NCBI GenBank assembly: GCA_964371055.1
Contig: CAYJLF010000002.1
Span: forward strand, 248,001-312,000
DNA from: CAYJLF01 sp964371055
Lineage (GTDB): Bacteria > Eisenbacteria > RBG-16-71-46 > CAIMUX01
Length of the DNA stretch: 64,000 bases
Reading direction: 5' to 3'
The notes under the pieces: model-generated
Told to the model about the DNA's origin: nothing
The model's input: the letters and a program-made list of their open reading frames with translations, nothing else
Database searches by the model: none
In this document: positions 57,434-64,000 of the stretch, in pieces
How the letters are laid out: each line of letters starts with the position of its first letter
Position numbering within the stretch: the stretch's first letter is position 1
Translations under genes and position numbers: made by a program

Positions 57434-58984
57434 GTGACGCACGCCAATCCGTCCACGAAGTCGAGCGCTCCTGGAGCAGGCCCCGGGTCAGGGAGCGCCT
57501 CGGCGGATTCCGGCAGCTTCGATCCGTCGCGGCTTCTTCCCGATCCCGTGGCGATTCGCCTGATTCCGCGCGGCGTCGCCGTCCGCTACCTGCTGGTGCC
57601 GCTGGCTCTCGAGCCGTCGGTCGTGCGTCTGGCCATGAGCAATCCCTCCGATGTCGAGGCGCTCGACCGAATCGAGGCGATCACGGGCCGGCGCCCCGTC
57701 GTGCTGAAGTGCCTCGAGGACCAGGTGCGCGAGCTCATCCAACGCTTCTATGGCTCCGCGTCCGACGGGGGGGCGTTGGAGGCGACCGTGCGGGAAGCCT
57801 CCCGCCTGGGGCGCGAGTCGACCGACGGCACCGAGATGCCGATCGTCCGCCTGCTCGACCAGATTCTCGCGGAAGCGGTGCGCGTCGGAGCGACCGATCT
57901 CCACCTGCAGCCGGAGGAGGGCGAGGTCGTCGTCCGCATCCGCGTCGACGGGATGATGCGTCCCGCGCATCGCCTGCCTCCGGAGGTCCATCTTCCGCTC
58001 GTCACGCGGCTGAAGGTGATGGCGAACCTCGACATCTCGGAGCGGCGCGTGCCGCAGGACGGCCACTTCGAACTGAACGGGGGTGATCGACGGATCGACC
58101 TGCGCGTGTCCAGCTTTCCGACGATCCATGGCGAGAACCTGGTGCTGCGGATTCTCGACCAGGCACGCGTTCGGTACGGATTCGAAGACCTCGGCTTCTA
58201 TCCCGAGGACATCGAGCGCTTGAGGACGATCCTGACCCGGCCGAGCGGGATCGTGCTCGTGACCGGACCGACCGGATCGGGCAAGACCACCACGCTCTAT
58301 GCCGCGCTCCAGCAACTCGACGCCGGCGCGCGCAACATCATGACGCTCGAGGATCCGGTCGAGTACCGCCTCCCCGGGATTCGCCAGGCGCAGATCCTGG
58401 AAAAGGCCGGTTTCACCTTCGCCGTCGGCCTGCGCGCGCTCCTGCGGCAGGACCCCGACGTCCTTCTGCTGGGAGAGATCCGGGACGCGGAGACCGCCGC
58501 CATCGCTGCCCGCGCCGCCCTGACGGGCCACCTGGTGCTCAGCACGCTCCACACCAACAGCGCGATCGGGGCGGTCAGCCGCCTGCGGGACCTCGGCCTG
58601 GAGGACTATCTTCTCGCCTCGACCCTGGCCGCGGTGCTGGCCCAGCGTCTCGCGCGCCGCAACTGCCCGGCCTGCGCGGCGCCGGTGGCCGCGACCCCGG
58701 CTGAACTGCGCTATCTCGGACTGCAGGAGGGCGACCGGCCGCAGCTCCAGCGCGGATCGGGTTGCGGTTCCTGTTCCCAGTCGGGATACGCCGGGCGCTT
58801 CGCTGTTTACGAGTTCCTCCCGATCGGTTCCGAGCTCAGCCTCCTCATCGGCGAAGGGGCGAGCGAGGCGGCGCTCCTGCCGGCGGCTTTGCGGGATGGC
58901 TTCGTGCCGATGCGGGAGCAGGGGCTTCAGCGGCTTCGCGCCGGTTGGACGACGGTGGATGAGCTGGCGCGCGTGGTGATCTGA
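57434..58984 (+). CDS. Type II secretion / type IV pilus assembly ATPase (GspE/PilB)
   Basis: The protein has 516 residues. An N-terminal domain (MshE-like, about 25-110) precedes the hexameric ATPase: Walker A GPTGSGKTTTLYAAL, Asp box TLEDPVEYRL, Walker B LLLGEIRDAET and His box GHLVLSTLHTNSAIG. A four-Cys zinc site is present (CPACAAPV and GCGSCSQSGYAGRF). It powers pilin or pseudopilin assembly at the inner membrane. The start is GTG after GGAGGAGAACGG. It follows the receiver by 19 bases and leads the assembly cluster. Confidence 0.92.
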   Translation: MTHANPSTKSSAPGAGPGSGSASADSGSFDPSRLLPDPVAIRLIPRGVAVRYLLVPLALEPSVVRLAMSNPSDVEALDRIEAITGRRPVVLKCLEDQVRELIQRFYGSASDGGALEATVREASRLGRESTDGTEMPIVRLLDQILAEAVRVGATDLHLQPEEGEVVVRIRVDGMMRPAHRLPPEVHLPLVTRLKVMANLDISERRVPQDGHFELNGGDRRIDLRVSSFPTIHGENLVLRILDQARVRYGFEDLGFYPEDIERLRTILTRPSGIVLVTGPTGSGKTTTLYAALQQLDAGARNIMTLEDPVEYRLPGIRQAQILEKAGFTFAVGLRALLRQDPDVLLLGEIRDAETAAIAARAALTGHLVLSTLHTNSAIGAVSRLRDLGLEDYLLASTLAAVLAQRLARRNCPACAAPVAATPAELRYLGLQEGDRPQLQRGSGCGSCSQSGYAGRFAVYEFLPIGSELSLLIGEGASEAALLPAALRDGFVPMREQGLQRLRAGWTTVDELARVVI

Positions 58985-58986
58985 AC

Positions 58987-60189
58987 GTGGCGCGGCATGC
59001 GTACAAGGCCCGGGACGAAGCGGGGCGCCTGGCGCGCGGCGAAGCCGACGCTTCGGGGCCGGAGGAACTGCGCGACACCCTGAGGCGGCGCGGCCTCTAT
59101 CTGGTCGAGGCCAAGCCCGTCATGGCGGCGGTGCGCCGCGGCGGCTCGGCCAGCCGCGACGAACTCATCCTCTTCAGTTTTCACCTGCAGGCGGTGGTCG
59201 CGAGCGGCATCCCGCTCCTCGTCGGCCTGAACGACCTCGCAGAGCACACCAGGAGCCGCACCTTTCGAGAGGTGGTCCGGGACATCGGCGATTCGATCCA
59301 GCAGGGGGCGACCCTCAGCCAGGCGCTGCAGCGCCACCCGCGCGCCTTTCCGCGTTCCTATGTCCACATGGTGGAGGCGGCAGAGGCGAGCGGCCGGCTG
59401 GACGAGATCCTCGGACGGCTGGTCCACCTGCTGGAGTGGTCGGCTGAACTGCGGGGACAGATCCGGCAGCTCCTGACCTATCCCGCCATCGTCGGCGCGG
59501 CGATGTTCGGCCTCGTCGTCCTGATGCTGACCTACGTGCTGCCCCGCTTTTCAGAAATCTTGGAGTCGCTCAATGTCGGCTTGCCGTGGCCCACCCGCTT
59601 CCTGATGGGTGCGAGCCATGGCTTCCTGGCCTACTGGCCCTTCATCCTGGCGGGTGGGGCAGGGATCGCCGTTCTCATCGGGGTGCTCCACCGTCAGCCG
59701 CGGACCCGGGAGCGACTTGATGCCGTCGCGCTCCGCCTACCCGCCGTCGGCGACCTCAACCGTGCTTTCGTCGGCAGCCAGATCGCGCACTTCCTGGGGG
59801 CGTTCTCCGAGGCCGGAGTTCCGATCGCGCAGAGTCTCGCGCTGTTGTCGGGCGTGGTGGCCAATCGCCACGTCGCGCGGAGGATCACGCGCGTTCACGA
59901 CCAGGTCCTCGGCGGACAGACGCTGACCCAGGCGTTCGGTGAGGCGGCGATCCTGCCGCCTTTGGTCTACCGCATGTTGGCAATTGGTGAGGAGACGGGA
60001 GCTCTTCCCCGCGCGCTGCAGAAGGCCGAGGAATTTTACGACCGCGAGATCCCGCGCCGCGTGAAGAAGGTCATGGATCTGGCGGGCCCGGCGCTGACCG
60101 TGATTCTCGGCGCGGTGCTCCTCTTTGTCCTGGCGTCCGTGTTATTGCCGCTCTACCGCGCCTACTCGGCGATCAGTGGAGGAGTCTGA
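58987..60189 (+). CDS. Inner-membrane platform protein (GspF/PilC)
   Basis: The protein has 400 residues with two T2SSF domains (about 65-190 and 270-395) and three transmembrane helices (about 167-190, 220-240, 370-395). FSFHLQAVVASGIPLLVGL and FPRSYVHMVEAAEASGRLDEIL are typical. It anchors the ATPase and pulls pilins from the membrane. The start is GTG, two bases after the ATPase stop. The stop overlaps the next ATG (TGATG at 60187). Confidence 0.92.
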   Translation: MARHAYKARDEAGRLARGEADASGPEELRDTLRRRGLYLVEAKPVMAAVRRGGSASRDELILFSFHLQAVVASGIPLLVGLNDLAEHTRSRTFREVVRDIGDSIQQGATLSQALQRHPRAFPRSYVHMVEAAEASGRLDEILGRLVHLLEWSAELRGQIRQLLTYPAIVGAAMFGLVVLMLTYVLPRFSEILESLNVGLPWPTRFLMGASHGFLAYWPFILAGGAGIAVLIGVLHRQPRTRERLDAVALRLPAVGDLNRAFVGSQIAHFLGAFSEAGVPIAQSLALLSGVVANRHVARRITRVHDQVLGGQTLTQAFGEAAILPPLVYRMLAIGEETGALPRALQKAEEFYDREIPRRVKKVMDLAGPALTVILGAVLLFVLASVLLPLYRAYSAISGGV

Positions 60190-60818
60190 TGGACAGGGTG
60201 GCGATCGAGAGAACGAGACGTCGTGGGACAGGCCCGGTGCTGCGCCTTCGGGCGAAGGGCCGGGGGGGGCGTGGCCAGAGCGCGTTCACGCTGACCGAGG
60301 TTCTGGTCGCGGTGGCGGTCGTGGCGGTGCTGGCCGGCGCAGCGGTGCCGGTGACGGCCAAGATCATGCGGGCCAGCCGCATCGGGGCGACCCAACGGGA
60401 GATGGCCGGGCTGGCGGACGCCATCCGGGCTTATGGCCGGGACTATGGCCAGGCGTCGAACCGCGTCAAGTGGGGGCGATTCCCGCCCGAATACGGAGGT
60501 GGAGGAGCCTACGCGACGATCCTCGGCCGCGAACTCGAGGCCGACGTCGAAGGCGTGGGCTGGGATCTCGTCTATCGCCAGGGATGGAACGGACCGTACA
60601 TCCAGGGAGGCATGGAGACGACCGACGCGGCCGGGACGGGCGCCCCGGTCGCCGTGAGCACATACCAGGTCGACGCCTGGGGCCGCTATTACGTCTACGA
60701 GAACCGGGTCACCGGGACGCAGAGGGAGGTGTCACTCCTGAGCGGCGGGCCCGATCGCGATCCACGTACGGCGCCCGACAACATTCGCGTGGTGATCTTC
60801 AACGGCCCGAGCTACTGA
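60189..60818 (+). CDS. Pseudopilin-like prepilin 1
   Basis: The protein has 209 residues. A long 32-residue basic leader ends in GRGQSAFTLTEV; the mature N-terminus FTLTE carries the conserved Glu5. The residue before the cleavage site is Ala, not the usual Gly. A hydrophobic helix (VLVAVAVVAVLAGAAVPV) follows, then a GspG-like globular domain (YRQGWNGPYIQGG, DAWGRYYVYENR). Likely a minor or major pseudopilin of the assembly cluster. It is followed by a second prepilin gene after 22 bases. Confidence 0.82.
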   Translation: MDRVAIERTRRRGTGPVLRLRAKGRGGRGQSAFTLTEVLVAVAVVAVLAGAAVPVTAKIMRASRIGATQREMAGLADAIRAYGRDYGQASNRVKWGRFPPEYGGGGAYATILGRELEADVEGVGWDLVYRQGWNGPYIQGGMETTDAAGTGAPVAVSTYQVDAWGRYYVYENRVTGTQREVSLLSGGPDRDPRTAPDNIRVVIFNGPSY

Positions 60819-60840
60819 CGCCCGGAGAGACGAGGCTGCC

Positions 60841-61569
60841 ATGAACGGCCGGATCACGACAGACGGAGACGCGCGACCCGCGATCGTTGAGGGTTTCAGC
60901 CTCATCGAGTTGATCGTCGTGGTTGCCGTGATCTCCATCCTGGCGGCGGTGGCTGTTCCGGTCGTCGATCTCGTGCAGAGCCGCGCACGCGGCGAGGCGA
61001 CGCAGGCGGGCATGGAGGCCCTGGGCCAGGCCCTCGAGAGCTACTTCACCGACCAGCTCTCTTTCCCGCCGAAGCTGCAGGACCTGGAAGAGAGTGGATA
61101 TCTCGCCGGAGGGTTCTCGTCCGGCTATGTGCTCAAGGATGCCTGGGGGACGCCCTTCGGCTACCGGGCGAACGAAGCGCGCGCGACCGTGACGAGCTAC
61201 GGGCCCGACAAGGCCGAGGCCGAACCCAACCTCGACCTGGTGGTCGATGGGACTCGATTCCTGCTGGCGCGGACCCGGGACGACCTGCAGACCATTCATA
61301 CCAGCCTGCGCAACTACGAGTCGCGACGCATGCTCGACTCCCTCCCCGCGCTCCCCGCGGTCTGGTACCAGAAGGAGGATCCGAAGGACTCCGCCCTCGG
61401 CATCCTGATCCAGCGAGGGTTTCTCCCCAACACGACCCGGTACTCCGCCGACGCCTGGGGAGACGTCTACGACTACGGCGGAAGCCCGGCCGACTACGTG
61501 AGGTCGAAGCATCTCAACGTGGCCGCCATGGTCGCCGGCGCGGGCGGGTCCGTGGAGGACGCGCCGTGA
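60841..61569 (+). CDS. Pseudopilin-like prepilin 2
   Basis: The protein has 242 residues. The leader ends in VEG, and the mature part begins FSLIELIVVVAVISILAAV, with conserved Glu5 and the long N-terminal helix. The globular part has GspG-like DAWGTPFGYRANEAR and a second DAWGDVYDYGGSP, perhaps an internal duplication of the C-terminal beta sheet. It is a probable pilin or pseudopilin. Its stop overlaps the next start by GTGA. Confidence 0.85.
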   Translation: MNGRITTDGDARPAIVEGFSLIELIVVVAVISILAAVAVPVVDLVQSRARGEATQAGMEALGQALESYFTDQLSFPPKLQDLEESGYLAGGFSSGYVLKDAWGTPFGYRANEARATVTSYGPDKAEAEPNLDLVVDGTRFLLARTRDDLQTIHTSLRNYESRRMLDSLPALPAVWYQKEDPKDSALGILIQRGFLPNTTRYSADAWGDVYDYGGSPADYVRSKHLNVAAMVAGAGGSVEDAP

Positions 61570-63041
61570 CGTGCTGGTGCGGCGTCGAGGTCTCCTCGGA
61601 CGCCGTCAAATATGTCGTGCTCCGGGGTCGCCGCCTGGTCGGCTTCGGGCGGGAGCCGCTGGGCGAGATCGGGAGTCCGGTCGGCGTGCTGCGCCGCCTG
61701 CGCGACGAAGGGAGAATCCCGACGAACCGGTTGCGGGTCGCGCTCGGGACGCAGACGTCGATCCTGCGCGTGCTGGCTCTCCCCCCGATGCCTCCCCGCG
61801 ACCTGGCGCGCGTCGTGGAGGGGGAGGCGTCGAAGGAACAGCAGCTCTTCGCCGAGGAGATGGCGTTCGGTCACCAGTCGCTCGCGCGCGGGCGCACTCG
61901 AGAGAAAGGGATCCGGCAGCCGATTCTGGTCGCGCTGACCGGCCGGGCCGGCCTGACCGCGTTCGAAGGCGAGGCGGCGACCGCCGGCTTCCGCCTCGAT
62001 CTCTTGACCACGACGAGCCTTGCTCTCTTGGGACACGTGCGTGGAATCGGTCGCCTGGAGCGGGCCGACGAGGCGGACGCCGTTCTCCATCTCGAGACCG
62101 ACCGCATGGTCCTCGCGGTGGTGCAGGCGGGGACGTTTCGACAGCTCCGCGACCTCAACGTCGGTCTCGATGCATCGCTGCTCGACCAGCATGCGGCGAC
62201 CGGGACCGATGACGACGAGGTCGACTGGGACGCGCTGGATCAGATCGGCCGAGGCCTCGACGAGGTGACCCAGGTCGCGCGGCAGATTCGACGGACCCTC
62301 GAGGCCGATGCTTCCGCCGCGGAGTCGAGGCCGATCCGGCGCCTCCTGCTCACCGGTGACGTCACGAGGGGAGAGGCGATGGCGCCGCTCCTGCAGAACG
62401 AGATCGGGCTTCCGGTCGAGGTCCTGCAACCGCTCGAGGATCTGCGGCTGGATGGCGTCGATGAGCGCTTCCGGGGCGAGGCTGCCTCGTACGCGCTGCC
62501 GCTGTCACTCGCCCAGGGCCCCCCGTGGAGGCTCCACCTCGGCGCCCCGCCTCCGTCGAGGCGACCGGCCGCGCTCTGGGTGGCGGCAGCGGGCCTGGCG
62601 GCCGCCTCGCTGCTGATCGGCCGGATGGCGGCGCCCTACGAAGAGCAGGCCCGGGTGCGTGCCCGGCAGGAGGAGCGCAGAACGTCGCTGGCCATCGAGG
62701 GGGCCGCCGATCAGGAGGCGCTGCTTTCCGCGTGGCTACGACAGACCGGCCGAGGACCCCGCGTCCCGCTCGAGTGGCTCGGTCGGGTTCTCCCGCCCGA
62801 GGTCAGGACCTCGTCGGTCGACATCACGCGGCGCGGCCAGGACTGGTCGGTACGTTACGACGGTCTCCTGATCGACCGTTCGTCCCGCTCCCGCCTGTCG
62901 GCCTGGACCTCGCTGTCCGACTCCCTCCGGCTCCACCCCGGGGTGTCTGCTCCAAGCCTCGTCCCTCCGGCGGGCGAAGAGCCGGCGAACCGCGGCGCGA
63001 CTCCGTTCCGCGTCGACTTCCGCTATCGGGTGAAGCCATGA
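61566..63041 (+). CDS. PilM/GspL-like actin fold fused to PilN-like membrane domain
   Basis: The protein has 491 residues. Residues 1 to about 320 resemble the actin-like cytoplasmic domain of PilM/GspL (GVEVSSDAVKYVVLRG, LPPMPPRDLARVVEGEA, LTGDVTRGEAMAPLL). A transmembrane helix at about 335-357 (LWVAAAGLAAASLLIGR) leads to a periplasmic coiled and beta-rich part like PilN (SAWLRQTGRGPRVPLEWL, PPEVRTSSVDITRRG). A single chain thus combines PilM and PilN functions, as GspL does. It overlaps both neighbours by four bases. Confidence 0.82.
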   Translation: MTCWCGVEVSSDAVKYVVLRGRRLVGFGREPLGEIGSPVGVLRRLRDEGRIPTNRLRVALGTQTSILRVLALPPMPPRDLARVVEGEASKEQQLFAEEMAFGHQSLARGRTREKGIRQPILVALTGRAGLTAFEGEAATAGFRLDLLTTTSLALLGHVRGIGRLERADEADAVLHLETDRMVLAVVQAGTFRQLRDLNVGLDASLLDQHAATGTDDDEVDWDALDQIGRGLDEVTQVARQIRRTLEADASAAESRPIRRLLLTGDVTRGEAMAPLLQNEIGLPVEVLQPLEDLRLDGVDERFRGEAASYALPLSLAQGPPWRLHLGAPPPSRRPAALWVAAAGLAAASLLIGRMAAPYEEQARVRARQEERRTSLAIEGAADQEALLSAWLRQTGRGPRVPLEWLGRVLPPEVRTSSVDITRRGQDWSVRYDGLLIDRSSRSRLSAWTSLSDSLRLHPGVSAPSLVPPAGEEPANRGATPFRVDFRYRVKP

Positions 63042-64000
63042 CCCGGCCGACGGCCGACAGCCGCCCGCGGTGGAGCGGGCTGCAGGGCCTGCTCCAGTCG
63101 CGCCGCGCCGGGCAGGTGGCCCTCCTCATCGCAGGAGTGCTCTTCGTGGCGCAGTCGACGCGGGCGGTCCTGGCCTTCTCACGGGAGCATGGGCACACGG
63201 GCGCGACTCATCCGGCGGGGACGCTCCAGGGTGCCGCCGCCGATCGGGGCCGCGAGGGAGGTGTGGGGCATGAACCGGCCGCCGAGGGCGCGGAGTCTCC
63301 GTTGCCGATCGTCAAGCGGCTCCCCTCCGATCAACAGCCCGGGTGGCTGCTCTCGGACCTTTTCGAGATCCTGCGGGAGGCCGGTATCGACACCTACCGC
63401 TATCGTCTTCTCCTGGGTGCGGACCGGGCGGGGGAGATAGACGGAGAAAGGGTCGTCCCGATCGACGATGCGCCGATCCAGGAACTCCTGCCTCCGCCGG
63501 GCGAGGATCCGTGGATTGGCGACGAGCTCGTCCCGCTCGATCTGGCCGGAGTCGAACTCCCTCCCCTTCCCCCCGGCGTGCGGAAGTGGGAAGTAGCCCT
63601 CTCAGTCCGCGCCTCCTATGCGCGACTCCTGCACGCCCTGCGCTTGCTGGAGGCCGACGAGCGCCTGTGGGATGTGCCCCGTCTGAGCGTTCGTCGAGGA
63701 GAGCGGGGCACCGAGGCCGAGCTTCGCCTTCTGACCTATGCCGGCGACACCTCCGGAGTGGCGGAACGTGAAGAGGTCCGTGTGCCGGTGCCGGCCCCTG
63801 TCTCGTTGTCATCCAGGGATCCGTTCGGCAGGGCGGAGGAGGGGAGAGCGGCGGAGCGATCCTCGCTCCAACCGCCGCGTCTCGGCGCCGTTCGTCTCGG
63901 AGCGGGAGAGGCGGCGTGGCTGGATGGGCAGTCGGTCCGTCCGGGAGAGAGCTGCGGCGCCTGGACGCTCCTGTCGGTGCGTTCGAACGAGGTCCGGGTG
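63038..64000 (+). CDS. PilO/GspM-like protein with PilP/GspC-like end, 3'-truncated
   Basis: The reading frame is open for 321 codons to the window edge. It starts at the ATG that overlaps the previous stop (ATGA at 63038). After a short basic N-terminus comes one transmembrane helix (about 26-46, VALLIAGVLFVAQST) and a long linker. A PilO-like globular part follows (VALSVRASYARLLHALRLLEADERLWDV, here split around residues 185-215). The last visible part (AWLDGQSVRPGE, GAWTLLSVRSNEVRV) is like the PilP/GspC homology region. The full length and any further domain are unknown. Confidence 0.72.
   Translation, partial: MTRPTADSRPRWSGLQGLLQSRRAGQVALLIAGVLFVAQSTRAVLAFSREHGHTGATHPAGTLQGAAADRGREGGVGHEPAAEGAESPLPIVKRLPSDQQPGWLLSDLFEILREAGIDTYRYRLLLGADRAGEIDGERVVPIDDAPIQELLPPPGEDPWIGDELVPLDLAGVELPPLPPGVRKWEVALSVRASYARLLHALRLLEADERLWDVPRLSVRRGERGTEAELRLLTYAGDTSGVAEREEVRVPVPAPVSLSSRDPFGRAEEGRAAERSSLQPPRLGAVRLGAGEAAWLDGQSVRPGESCGAWTLLSVRSNEVRV

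Noticed and set aside
1..64000. Mobile element or prophage insertion
   Set aside because: No transposase, integrase, phage gene or terminal repeat pair was seen, and composition is even throughout.

Overview
The window is 64 kb of uniformly GC-rich chromosomal DNA with densely packed genes. I see no insertion sequence, CRISPR array, rRNA or convincing tRNA. Several traits suggest an uncultured, FCB-related lineage such as Candidatus Eisenbacteria or Krumholzibacteriota: secreted proteins ending in a FlgD-like Ig/sorting domain, beta-helix proteins with such tails, PEP-CTERM proteins, a type IV pilus/type II secretion cluster and long histidine-kinase and redox operons. That placement is inference from gene content and was not tested by phylogeny.

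Layout. (1) 1-13.5 kb: a HEAT-repeat protein cut by the window edge, a YdcF-like (DUF218) membrane protein and a beta-helix protein, then a run of exported enzymes: M1-like metallopeptidase, M28 peptidase with PDZ, thioredoxin-TPR protein, papain-like C1 peptidase and a PQQ-type sugar dehydrogenase. An HDOD-GAF signalling protein lies among them. (2) 13.6-20.5 kb: housekeeping and redox genes: AmrS-type radical SAM enzyme, HAD phosphatase, O-methyltransferase, thioredoxin, rpiA, ilvE, a bacilliredoxin-like protein and a PEP-CTERM protein. (3) 20.6-25.9 kb: a second beta-helix protein, a Cys-rich orphan, a large secreted repeat protein, a small membrane protein and a CYTH protein. (4) 26.1-36 kb: a nine-gene redox operon. 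It has an unknown leader protein, two DRTGG proteins, an anti-sigma-type ATPase, a [FeFe]-hydrogenase-like iron-sulfur protein, a zinc-ribbon protein, NuoE, NuoF and a giant GltD/formate-dehydrogenase-like fusion. (5) 36-38.5 kb: a PEP-CTERM protein with a foldable leader, and a semialdehyde dehydrogenase. (6) 38.7-42.4 kb: histidine kinase, degenerate NtrC-like regulator and CheX-like phosphatase. (7) 42.5-54.2 kb, minus strand: an operon carrying haem synthesis from glutamyl-tRNA to protohaem (hemX-like, hemA, C, D, B, L, E, N, H, G). (8) 54.4-57.4 kb: a partner-switching module (STAS, PP2C phosphatase, anti-sigma kinase, receiver). (9) 57.4-64 kb: a type IV pilus/type II secretion-like assembly cluster that runs off the right edge.

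Two regions deserve most attention. In the 26-36 kb operon, the hydrogenase-like protein keeps the four H-cluster cysteines but has lost the proton-relay Cys and Lys. The large subunit looks like formate dehydrogenase but has Val where the catalytic Sec/Cys should be, and it is fused to an NADPH-binding GltD module. This suggests an NADH/NADPH/ferredoxin electron-transfer (possibly bifurcating) complex with built-in redox sensing, not a hydrogenase or formate dehydrogenase. The 38.7-42.4 kb module pairs an apparently intact kinase with an NtrC-like protein that lacks both the GAFTGA loop and the Walker B acidic residues.

For translation signals, most genes have Shine-Dalgarno motifs and many neighbours overlap by ATGA, GTGA or TGATG. 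Three genes without a Shine-Dalgarno (starts at 2798 minus, 11731 minus and 13601 plus) instead have a TAnnnT hexamer exactly six bases before ATG, the signature of leaderless transcripts.
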